Positions 26,601 to 35,840 of a stretch of DNA of 64,000 bases are shown in pieces. Origin of the DNA: Portulaca oleracea (lineage: Eukaryota > Streptophyta > Magnoliopsida > Caryophyllales > Portulacaceae); NCBI GenBank assembly GCA_029582165.1, contig CM055871.1, positions 5,711,501-5,775,500 of the forward strand, read 5' to 3'. Under the pieces are notes generated by a model that was not told where the DNA came from, ran no database searches, and saw nothing but the letters and a program-made list of their open reading frames with translations. Position 1 is the first letter of the stretch; each line of letters opens with the position of its first letter. Position numbers and translations under genes: made by a program.

Positions 26601-28150
26601 CTGCAAAGTCTAGGGCACATGGTGCTTTACAGTGTTTTGGGTGTAGTGTGTACTATACAACCTCCCCAACACTAATGGTCCAGCAAGTTCATAAGGGTGG
26701 TTACAACTTACAACAAGAAGTGTATTGAACAAACTATACGGACGTTGCGAGCTTGTGCTCCTTGAAACCCACAAAACCACAAATGTTCAAACCTAATCAA
26801 CCGATGACAACAGACCGTTCTTTACACAAGGAGATAGTAAATCCCAGAACGAGTGCAGGTACATTAACAAGAATCTCACTGCCACGCCTCAAACAAGTAA
26901 CATCAAGTCAATATAATGGCAAGGCTTTTCCACTTCTTTTCTGTTTCACTATTGTTTTCTTTCCCCTGGCTGAATCTATTAGGAATATTCTCTTCGAAAT
27001 CTGGATAGTTGAAAAAAAAAATTCCAACTTAGATTGTAATGGACTAAAGTAAAATGCATCATTAACCTCCTCTTCTTCTTTTCCATGAGCTTCTTTTCCA
27101 TGGAGAAGTAGGTAGCCAATGATTTTTGAATCATGGGTCAATTAGAAACAGTCTCTCTAGATTGCAAGATTTAGGGGTTTACATGCTACATTCAACCCCA
27201 CCATGAAGGCGAGATTTCAAAGTAATGGTTTTGGTTTCTGAATCCATTAAGAAGACATGTACAAATTGCCGCGAGACATTCGTACACCATCACATACAAC
27301 TGAACACAATTCAAAATGGTGCAAATTAACAACCACAAATCAATTTCACACCCTAATGAAAATTTTGTTACATAGTTCGAGAAACATATGTAAGCATTCA
27401 AATGCAAGAGCAATCCAAGCTTTTGGAATGTAAGTGGGGGTTCATCCATTCCACATCATCCATCATTCATACTTTTTGGAACTTCATTCCATTTTATTCT
27501 ACAATATCATACTACTACCACATGTCAAAATATGATTTGTTGAAAAATAAAAAATAAAAAATAAACACACGCATTCAAGGAATGCAAAAGAGTTCCCTAA
27601 ACTCATTCCTTGAAATTGAGTTGCTTGTTGTAACAAAACTCTACTATCAACACGAGTTACAATGCACAAAAATCCACCATTGCACTTGAGTAAATCATCA
27701 CCTATCATTGGGTATAATTGAAAATGGTGCAAATTAACAGCAAAAATGCAGAACAAGAATTCATACCCACGAAAGAAATCACTTACCAACGAATTCATAA
27801 TTTTCATGCATACAAAAAGAGAAACCCACTTTCAAAATGAAGCAAAAAAAAAACAAAAAAAAAAAAAACACTAACACTTAAAACGGACTTACCATAAAGA
27901 TTTACCGCTGCCAGTTGCCATAACAACCAAACAATCCCTTCCCTCCATAATTTTCTCAATCACACCCTTCTGATATGGCCTGTAAGCCGAATACCCAAAA
28001 TATTTCTGCAAAACCCACCGACGAAAAACCTCATTTCTTTCGAAATCAGTCAAAACCCTAAATGTTTGCTGCTTAACAGACGAATCAATGAAAAAACAAA
28101 AGAATGCCCAGAAATTAATTGACCTTGAGAACAGATTCCGGAGTCTCCAT
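11401..28150 (-). CDS. RecQ-family ATP-dependent DNA helicase (helicase, RQC, HRDC and HTH domains), 20 exons, one frameshift
   Basis: Exons, in transcript order: 28150-28124, 28005-27893, 26165-26090, 25944-25802, 25367-25281, 23509-23426, 22423-22219, 21305-21220, 20922-20691, 20572-20449, 18509-18373, 16866-16758, 16510-16468, 16321-16156, 15314-15244, 15117-15024, 13653-13441, 12956-12747, 12403-12082, 11526-11401. All introns are GT-AG and phase carries through. The start METPESVLK lies in a GCCATGG context. Motifs: Walker A TGSGKS (40-45), DEAH (136-139), TATAT (171-175) and QESGRCGRD (316-324). The RQC zinc site is formed by Cys374, Cys392, Cys395 and Cys398, followed by a winged helix (about 435-500). 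An HRDC domain (about 545-625) and a WRN/bacterial-RecQ-type helix-turn-helix region (about 645-750) complete it. RecQ enzymes unwind DNA 3' to 5' in repair and recombination in the nucleus. The exons sum to 2668 bases, one too many: exon 19 gains a base near 12100-12120. Read literally, the protein stops at about 844 residues; with the shift resolved it would be about 888. Confidence 0.9.
13396..13434. repeat. (GA)n microsatellite at a RecQ splice donor
   Basis: About 20 uninterrupted GA units. On the gene's strand this is a CT tract that starts only a few bases after the donor of RecQ intron 17 (exon 17 ends at 13441). Confidence 0.9.
17753..18116. mobile_element. Mutator-type MITE with long TIRs in RecQ intron 11
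   Basis: The 9-bp duplication ttttaaata lies at 17744-17752 and 18117-18125. The element starts gggtttttggctcaaaataa and ends with the exact inverted tip; the arms stay paired for roughly 150 bp each. Nine-base TSDs with long TIRs are typical of Mutator-like elements. It is non-coding. A related half-element occurs at 59581-59740. Confidence 0.85.
18823..19024. mobile_element. Short MITE in RecQ intron 10
   Basis: The tips gggcgtttggtt and accaaacgcacc are an imperfect inverted pair, and internal words (gaaacattcccgg, tttccctg; aacttttccaagttg) partly pair. It is non-coding. No convincing TSD was found, so the superfamily is uncertain (hAT or PIF are both possible). Confidence 0.45.
20633..20675. 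repeat. (CA)n microsatellite in RecQ intron 9
   Basis: About 21 CA units inside the short intron between RecQ exons 9 and 10, beginning about 15 bases from the donor. Long frames reading through it are artefacts of the repeat. Confidence 0.95.
24116..24688. mobile_element. hAT-type MITE with perfect 8-bp TSD in RecQ intron 5
   Basis: The octamer gatattag is present at 24108-24115 and 24689-24696. The ends tagggctgg... and ...ccatcccta are inverted. Subterminal regions contain many copies of ccggaac, accgcacc and ccggtgcacc on both strands; the centre is AT-rich. Such TAGGGATGG-ended elements are non-autonomous hAT relatives. A related one sits at 49475-50070. Confidence 0.85.
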
Positions 28151-28330
28151 GGCTGAATTTGTGGTTTTGCGCAGAAGCAACGAACAGTAAGTAGAATTGC
28201 CACTACACCCAGAAAAAGACGAGGCGTTCGTGGAGGGTTTATATATGAATTCCGCTGGTTTGTTTTCCAACCGGCTCGTTTTCCCGCTTTTTCTCCCCCC
28301 ACCCCAATTTCTCCTTTTTTTGTTTTTCTT
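28151..28330 (-). promoter_or_regulatory. Probable 5' leader and promoter of the RecQ gene
   Basis: The region immediately upstream of the RecQ start codon on the minus strand. No clear TATA box is visible. A GGGGTGGGGGG stretch near 28290-28305 (minus-strand reading) may be part of the promoter. Assignment is by position only. Confidence 0.35.
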
Positions 28331-28860
28331 TTTTCTCTGAAAATTTCATTTCATCAGCACAACTTTAAACTAGTGCTGTCAAAAATTCGAGCTATCAAAT
28401 TTGGGTCAGTCAATATTAAAATTTAGATGAAAAATTGATGTTTGAAACTGATTTTTTAGGTTAGGCAATTTGAATGAAACTAAATTCGGATTGAAATCGA
28501 GTTCGAACATTAGAAAATGAGGAATGTTGTGTCCGGAGATCAATTCGGTCAAGTCAAAATTCGGACAAAAAATCTGTGACCAAACCTGATATTTTCCAAG
28601 TCAGACAAAATTTTGTCAAATTTTTTTTTTTAAAAAAAAAACTAGCATTTGATACACTAACATGTGGTGTGTCAAAGTAGCATGTTTAGCCAACCTTCAA
28701 CTTTTACAAAAATTCCTTTTTGGAAACAATTTCTGAAAAACTCATTATATAAAAATTGTTAGGTGTTTGGTAGATGTATTTTTAAAAGCCCTTTTAAAAA
28801 TCAGAACAGTTTCTAAATGTTTGGTTATTCAATTTATAAAAGCTTCCACTTTTTTTTTTA
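28331..28860. other. Intergenic DNA between RecQ promoter and LINE 3' end
   Basis: No gene. The words gtcaaaaattcgagc and gacaaaattttgtcaa near the two ends of 28370-28620 suggest a decayed MITE like that at 54859-55145, but no TSD was found. A poly(T)/poly(A) junction lies at 28621-28640. Confidence 0.3.
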
Positions 28861-28884
28861 GGAAAAAACGCCAAAACGAGCGCA

Positions 28885-29600
28885 CTAATTCTTATTATTT
28901 AAAAAAAGATACATATCATCAAGGGTCAAGGTAAAAGATTCCTCAGGCCCTTCCTCCAACCAAAACCGATCACTGTGTTCGTAGGGTTGAAGGTGAGCTA
29001 GAGAGTGAGCGACTCTATTCCCCACTTTACCTATATGGTGCCAAGATATAGTTGTGAAACTTGCTGCTAGCTTCTGAATTTCTTCAATGATTATTCCAAT
29101 GGCATTCTGCCCGTGAAAACCTCCATTTAGTTTTTGTATGAGTGTGAGGTAGTCACCTTCTACCATGACAGTTCAGAAACCCGCATCCCACGCTACTTGT
29201 AAGCCAAAGAGGCATGCTTGAGCTTCTTCAATTTCAATCCCTGAAAATCCTTGAGTTTGCATCTTTCATGCCGCAACTACCGTTTCATCGTCAGCCCGGA
29301 TAACAAACCCCCATCCACGTCCCCAGTCCCCAATTTTTGCTGCATCAAAATTTATCTTCCATATCCCACTTGGGGCTGGTGCCTAGTGGGTCGTGGGCTT
29401 CGGTTGTGCAGGCGTCTGCACAGGGGGGAGTGAATGGAAGTCTATCAATGTATCTCTAACTATTTTCCAAGAAGTCTTTACTAGAATTTGCACCCCTTGA
29501 CAAACGTATTTGTTCCTCACATTCCAGCACTGCCACGCCACTCCTATGTATGTTTCCAACAGTTCATCATCCATTCCATTTAATTTATAGCTTTGTAGAT
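28885..29600 (-). pseudogene. LINE C-terminal region with RNase H-like domain
   Basis: The frame at 29166-28885 (VEGDYLTLIQKLNG... HHIGKVGNRVAHSLAHL) matches the C-terminal half of the plant RNase H-like (RVT_3) domain found at the end of many plant LINE ORF2 proteins. Upstream, the IGVAWQCWNVRNKYV-type text belongs to the zinc-binding linker. The order continues that of the reverse transcriptase. Confidence 0.7.
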
Positions 29601-30299
29601 ATAATAAATGGTTATATGGTAGCTCGGTTCCCAGTAGGAAACGTCAATGTCTAAAATTTCCCAAAGAGTCACTGATGGAGGACACGCGAATACACTATGC
29701 GCATTAGTTTCGGTGTTGAAGCCGCATACTCGACATCTTCCATTCACTGCCTTGATTATTCTATTTAAAGCACCTGTTATTGGGAGAATTTCCTAACACA
29801 AATGCCAGGCAAACATTCGTATGTGCGGGGGAATTTTCATTCCCCATAGCCTTTCCATACCTTTGTGTTTACAATGTTGTTGGATGATGGGTTATGTGCT
29901 TGCTTTGATTGTAAGATCAGTCAATATCCTATCTTCACGTTGTAATGCCCAACTTTAGTATTATTCAATGCCAGTCTGTCTTCCGGACGAGACTTGCATA
30001 ACGGCAAGGATGTTATACCCTCCACATTTCCGGGAAGAAACTTTTGTTGTATGAGTTGTAAGTTCCAAGAGCCCTTGCCGACATTTACAAGCTCATTCAC
30101 CATTGTGATCTCTTGCACATTCCCGGGGGCGGGGGGGGGGGGGGTGATAACCTTAAAAGAGAGATCGCGGGCTAGCCATTTGTCCTCCCAGATTTGGATT
30201 TTAGTCCCATCTCCCACTACCCATCTCATCCCTCCTTGCACCAACTCTTTTGCGTCAAGAATACTCTGCCAAGCGTAACTTGGCCTGTGACCCAACCTG

Positions 30300-31830
30300 G
30301 CCTCAAATATGGAACTGTTTGGGTAGTATTTTGCTTGGAGTCTCTCCACTAAATATGTGGGCCGATGCCAAAGCCGCCATAATTTTTTTGCTAGGAGCGC
30401 CATATTGAAGTCCTCCAAATTCTTGAAACCAAGACCTCCCATCTCTTTGCCCGAGCACAATCTTGTGATTGATAACCAATGCATCTTCCTTTCCTTCTAT
30501 TTTACACCCCACCAGTACCGCCCTATGTTGTTTTGGATCTCCTTACATAGCGATCCAAATAGTTTGAAAATACTCATAACGTAGGCATGAAGTGATTGTG
30601 TTACTACCTTGATAACGACCTCTCGCCCAGCCTAGAATAGGAACCTGTCGTCCCATTTTGCAAGTCGCCTGGTAATTTGGTCCTTGACGCAAAGAAGGGA
30701 CTTATGCTTTGATTTGCCGATATATATTGGGAGCCCCAGATACTTGTTGTGGACAAGGACCTCCCGAATCTCCAAGACAATGGCCTGTCGAATTTCTAGT
30801 GAGGTGTTTTTCTGAAACACGACATCGGTCTTACTGTAATTTACTTGCTGACCCGAGGCGCATTTGTAAACCCCAATATTCTCTTAACTTCCTGAGCTTG
30901 GTCTTCTGTTACTTTGCAGAAAATAATAGTGTCATCGGCGAACAGGAGGTGGGAAATCACGGGTACGCCTCTACATATTTGTATTCCTTTCAGCATACCT
31001 GAGTTTTGGCTCTGTTGAAAAAGAGCTGTTAGGCCTTCTGTCACCAAAATAAAGAGAAAAGGAGAGAGCGGGTCTCCTTGGCGAAGGCCTCGTGAGGGGA
31101 CTACAAAACCTTGTTGTGTACCATTTATGTTGAAAGCAAACGTTGGTGATTCGACAAATCTCATTACCGTATCAATCCATGCTCCATCAAACCCTAGCTT
31201 GCTCATAATTCCTCGCAGAAAGCTCCACTCAACCCTATCAAAAGCCTTCTGTAAATCCATATTGATGGACATATGTCCATTAGTACCGGTGTGGCAGCGA
31301 ATATGATGGAACAGTTCATGGGCGACAAGAATGTTGTCGCTTATTAGTCATCCTTGAACAAACCCGCTTTATGCCTCCGAGATAATATGGGGCAGAAATT
31401 GCTTGAGGAGATTTGCTAAGGTTTTTGTGGCTATCTTCACCAGTATGTTTGCGAGGCTTATAGGGCGGAAGTTGCTTACAGTGGTCGGCTGTTTTACCTT
31501 TGGTATTAGGGCCACCAAGGTATGATTGAGGCCTTCCAGAAATGAACCCCCATTTAACATGTCAATCACGACTTAATAGACATCTTAGCCAATGATGTGC
31601 CAAAACTTTTGGTAAAAATATGGATTGAGACCATCAAGTCCCGAGGATTTTCCGGGGTGCATGTGAAAAACTGCTGCTTTGATCTCCTCATGGCAATAAG
31701 GTCGAGTAAGTCCAATGTTCATGCGTTCCGTCACCTTTCTCGACACATGTTGCAGTACCTCTTGCATAACCTCACTGCCCTCTGTCTCGGATTGGTAAAT
31801 ATGTGTATAGTGCTCCATAAACATTCTTTC
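30300..31830 (-). pseudogene. LINE reverse transcriptase remnant
   Basis: Recognisable segments include PGKSSGLDGLNPYFYQKFW, ALIPKV...NFRPISLAN, MDLQKAFDRVEWSFL, RGLRQGDPLSPFLFILV and the catalytic LLFADDT (FADD form). These are the ordered motifs of non-LTR reverse transcriptases. At least three frames are needed to read them, so the enzyme is inactive. Confidence 0.85.
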
Positions 31831-31899
31831 TAGCTGGTTCCCCTCATTATGGATGGTTCCATCAACATTCGTCAGTTATGCAATGGTATTGACCTTCTT

Positions 31900-32992
31900 C
31901 CTTGCTTATGCTTTTTGATGAAACCACTTGGTATTCATGTCTCCATAAGCTAGATAGTCCTTGTTAGCTCTTTGCCACCAGATTATTTCTTCTTTTTCCC
32001 TCAAAGCCTTGAGTTTCTGGATGAGTGGTTTTCGGTCCTACCTCGGTTGCACAATTTCCAGCCGCTTGAGAGTGTTATTGATAGCTCATTTCACATTCCC
32101 CATGTTTGTGTCAACCCATCCCCTGTAGCGTTGTTTTACATACCTCCAGTTTCATGACGCACTCTTGGCAGGTTGTGGCGCTTGCACTTTCTTCCCAGGA
32201 TGCTTGGATCACTTGCTCACAATCGGCCTCAGCAGCTCACATGTTTTTGAAGATGAAATGCTTAGTGGGGGCCTGATATGTCTTTGGGCCGGGATTAAAA
32301 TCTAGTCTTATGGGTAAGTGGTATGATAGGGACTCATTAAGATGCTTCACCCTTGCCAATGGGAAAAGACCACTCCGGTCCAAGTTTGCTAGGAACCTAT
32401 CCAACCGCTCCTCCACAGACTCCCTATGCTCCCTATCATTCCACTATGTGAACTCATACCCCTCATAACCGAGATCAAACAGACGACAACGAGCAAAAGT
32501 CTCTTGAAAGGTGTCTAGCACTTGCTGAGATATTGTTGTTCCTCCCATTTTCTCAAAATTGAAGAAAATTTCATTAATATCACCCCCAACAAGCCATGGA
32601 AGCTGAGAATGTGTGTTGAGATCTTCCATCAGAGCACATGTTCGAAGCTTCTCCTGGGTTTGTGGCCACCAATATACGCCCGTAAAACGCCATTGCGAGG
32701 TGTCAATTCCTTCTTCAATAATAATGTTAATATGATGTTGCGAGTAAGAGAGTCAGTTTGCTTTTATCTCTTTACTCCAAAAGAGAGCTAGGCCTCTCGA
32801 ACACTTTATACTGTCGACACAAATGCAATTGAAGTTGTTCATACGTTGTTTTAGCCATGCCATCTCTTGTGAGTTTCTCTTTGTCTCCGAGAGGAAGACG
32901 ATTGACGGTCTTGACCTACAGATATAGCTTAGCAGGTCTCTCACTACCCGGGGATCGCCAAGTCCTCGACAGTTTTTACATAAAAGTTTCAT
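31900..32992 (-). pseudogene. LINE ORF2 endonuclease remnant
   Basis: Starts MKLLCKNCRGLGDPR (normally ...WNCRGLG...), continues through PSIVFLSETK and, after a frame break, LPWLVGGDINEI, matching endonuclease/exonuclease/phosphatase-fold motifs used by L1 elements to nick target DNA. The canonical Trp-Asn of the first motif is altered and several stops are present. Confidence 0.75.
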
Positions 32993-33029
32993 TGGGCTCG
33001 GCGAGGTTGCATAGAAACTCTCGCCTCAT

Positions 33030-34074
33030 TGCCATCCATGATCTCTGTTTCCCCCATACTCTCGTGCTTGATATTTTTCTCCTGCACCATAGCGACTTTC
33101 TTTCTCTTTCTTCCGCTTAAAGACTTCTTGACCAATATCTATCGGATCAATATGCATGCTATTTTCTTTATCCGGTTTGTCTTTCCCATGTTGCGAGCCA
33201 GTAATTTGGTTGTTACTGGGATTTACAAAAGCGAGCCTTTGTTTTGCCTTCGGTTTGATAGCTTTTCCTTTGAGGGCCATATACATGCGCTTTTCCTCCT
33301 ACAATTCACCCACCGTACTTCTTTTTTTTATTTCATAGGGGAAGCTTTCATCCATTCTCCATATTGTAGGTCGCTCGGTGGCACCTTCGGATCGATAGTA
33401 TCACATCCCTTTAGAACATGACCTAACTTGCCGCATCTATAGCCAAAATCAGGCAGCTTTATGTACTTGAAACGTATCCATATCGAATTACCATTGATCT
33501 TGACAATTAGTCCTCTCCTCAAGGGCTTTATGATGTCCACATCTGCTCGAAGAGACAAAGTTTTATCCATCCCGCACATGTTTTCGGCGTTACACTCCAA
33601 AAATTGCCCAACCTTGTCCCCCAGAATTTTCGCAAAGGCTTCTGTTTGCCTCACCGTCGGTACGTCATATGCTTTCACCCAGAATATTGTCGTTGCGAAA
33701 ACTATGTCCGAGTATTGTTCTGTTCCCGTCCATTCCTTCAAAAGTAGTAACTTGTTGTTGAAGGACCACGACCCTTCGGTGAGAACATATTACTTGTCTT
33801 CCTCGGAGAAGAATTGAAAGAGAAACAAATTTTCCTCTAGTTCCCGCATTATTATCTGCACTTCCGGTCTCCATACGTTTTTCAGGACATTCCTCATCAC
33901 TCTGGAATTGAAAGAATTTTGGGTCAAAAGATGGCCTACGAGGTTTAGTGCTATCTCTTCCTTCTTTTCGTTTGGGACATCCTCTTCAGTCTCAACGATA
34001 TCTTATTCCTCCTCTATTAAACGTAACTTGCTTATCTCCATCTCCATGTTACTCTCCCTTTCCATGTCCGTCAT
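33030..34074 (-). pseudogene. LINE ORF1 remnant (gag-like, zinc knuckle)
   Basis: Begins MTDMERESNMEMEIS at 34074 and is interrupted by an early stop. The segments RELEENLFLFQF and WMKEWTG-like text, then KYIKLPDFGYRCGKLGHVLKGC, match the DUF4283 plus CCHC knuckle layout of plant L1 ORF1 proteins, which bind the element RNA. Frameshifts separate the pieces, so no functional product is expected. Confidence 0.75.
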
Positions 34075-34303
34075 AACCCTAATAGAGGCACAATCGATTC
34101 ACTCTGTTATGATGAGACGGCCCTAGTCTATCACTCAGCCGATTTCCGGCAACCACACACTTCACAACGGGAGCAAAAAAGCTCACACACTTGCCGTCGA
34201 ACTTGTTTACAAAATTCTTAAGAGCTTGACCGTTAAAGTATAGTATGTAAAATGATTTTATTATATAAATATTATTGCTATAATTGTAACGCAATTAAAC
34301 ATG

Positions 34304-34304
<1 letters not shown>

Positions 34305-34343
<39 letters not shown>
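34305..34343. repeat. (TA)n microsatellite, left of MITE
   Basis: Pure TA repeat directly abutting the Mutator-type MITE that starts at 34344. Similar tracts at 34834-34894 and 35096-35142 bound the duplicated right half. Confidence 0.9.
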
Positions 34344-34345
<2 letters not shown>

Positions 34346-34833
34346 AAAATTGGATTATAATAATCCCGACTTTTACAAATTGGACAGCAATAATTCATAC
34401 TATCGATTTGCATTCTGGTGGTCCAAAAGAAAATAAAATTGTATTGTAGTGGGAAGCCGCCGAGTTAGAGGGTGGTGACTTGGTGGTTTGCTGATGTGGA
34501 CCTGCGAGAGTGTGTTTGACCAAGAATTCGGACCACTATAACATAATCAACTATGAAATGGGACCACCAAAATACAATAAGTATGTCAATGGGATCACTA
34601 GAATACAATAGCAATTTAAATGGGTCTACTAGAATACAACTACAATAATAATTTTTTGGTCAAACACTCTTGCCGGTACACGTAAGCAAACGACCAAGTC
34701 ACCACCCTCTAACTCGGTGGCGTCCCACTACAATACAATTTTATTTTCTTTTGGACCACCAGAATGCAAATCGATAGTATGGATTATTGCTGTCCAATTT
34801 GTAAAAGTTGGGATTATTATAATCCAATTTTCC
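34344..34833. mobile_element. Mutator-type MITE inserted in a (TA)n tract
   Basis: Starts ggaaaattggattataataa and ends with the inverted tip ttattataatccaattttcc. The inverted arms extend about 190 bp and include aaaagaaaataaaattgtat and ccaccctctaactcggc-type words. TA repeats flank both sides, so an exact 9-bp TSD cannot be told from the repeat. The end sequence is shared with the elements at 42277, 45056 and 50435. Confidence 0.75.
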
Positions 34834-34896
<63 letters not shown>

Positions 34897-35093
34897 CAAC
34901 TACAATAATAATTTCTTGGTCAAACACACTCTTGCCGGTACACGTCAGCAAACGACCAAGTCACCACCCTCTAACTCGGCGGCGTCCCACTACAATACAA
35001 TTTTATTTTCTTTTGGACCACCAGAATGCAAATCGATAGTATGGATTATTGCTGTCCAATTTGTAAAAGTTGGGATTATTATAATCCAATTTT

Positions 35094-35142
<49 letters not shown>
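34834..35142. repeat. Tandem duplication of the MITE right arm plus (TA)n
   Basis: Sequence 34895-35095 repeats 34635-34833 almost exactly (shared words ccggtacacgt, ccaccctctaactcgg, aatgcaaatcgatagtatgg), followed again by a (TA)n tract (35096-35142). The repeat period is about 260 bp. Confidence 0.85.
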
Positions 35143-35144
<2 letters not shown>

Positions 35145-35840
35145 GAATGGATAGAATGAGAATGGGTGTTATGTGAGGATGTAAGCATGATCAATCTGGA
35201 CCATTGATCTTTCAATCCACGACTGTCTTTATTGCAAGCATTCCCTTTTTTTTTCTTCAGCCCTCACGTGACTGTGGTTTATGGGAATTGATAAAAGTAG
35301 TAATTGATGCTAAAATTTCCCACCTTCCAATTAACAAGCTTTAATTAATGCTACTAGTTAAAAAAACCCTCCTGCATCTCCTAAATTTAAACCTCAATCC
35401 CTGCAAGTGACCGACTGTTGTTGCAGTTCTCCTGGGAGTCGATTGTCACTGCGAATTCCAAAAATTTTGTTAGCATCAGTGAAACCCAGAGTCCTCACTG
35501 TTCATTGCGTTCAACCATTTACTAGAGCCGTTGGCCTCTCGTTCGGGTGATGGTATCCAGACCACCTGCCTGCCTGGAGGCGTCTACACCACTCGATGCT
35601 TTTTGTCTCTGTTCAATGAAGGTCGCGTTACATCGTCAATAAGAATGGTGACGCCACCGAACGTCCTTTTGTACCGGTTAGCTGTATCAGGACCTCTATG
35701 GCTCAAGTTAGGATTTGGGTCTATGGACTTTATGCTGTGAGCCTGCAAGTGAACAATTGTTTTGGCTTTTTTTTACTAGTTTTTTTTTAAAAAAAAGTAA
35801 TATTAAGTATTTGAAAAATAAACATTGAGTTTTCTCAAAG
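35143..35840. repeat. Dispersed repeat arm (inverted partner at 39040-39321)
   Basis: Sequence 35182-35455, starting taagcatgatcaatctgg and containing tgaccgactgttg, reappears inverted at 39040-39321 with moderate divergence. The copies probably belong to one short transposon family, one inside and one outside the neighbouring LTR-like sequence. The remainder, to 35840, has no recognised gene. Confidence 0.55.

Larger units (their letters stand above)
28862..34130 (-). mobile_element. Decayed L1-type LINE (non-LTR retrotransposon)
   Basis: Read on the minus strand, the parts come in canonical order: ORF1 with a nucleic-acid-binding domain and zinc knuckle (34074 to about 33030), an endonuclease (about 32992-31900), a reverse transcriptase (about 31800-30300), a zinc-binding region and a ribonuclease H-like domain (about 29600-28885). 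Each part is broken by stops or frameshifts, so the copy is dead. A short A-run on the minus strand (near 28851-28859) may be the remains of the poly(A) tail. No target duplication could be confirmed. A 14-base G tract at 30131-30144 interrupts the ORF2 remnant. Confidence 0.85.

Noticed and set aside
28151..28302. N-terminal extension of the first RecQ frame starting MGGEKAGKRAG
   Set aside because: That frame runs through intron 1. The ATG at 28150 in another frame gives METPESVLK, which splices in phase to [10 protein letters not shown], the conserved helicase start.
30709..34126. Many plus-strand frames across the LINE
   Set aside because: They are antisense shadows of the minus-strand LINE ORFs.
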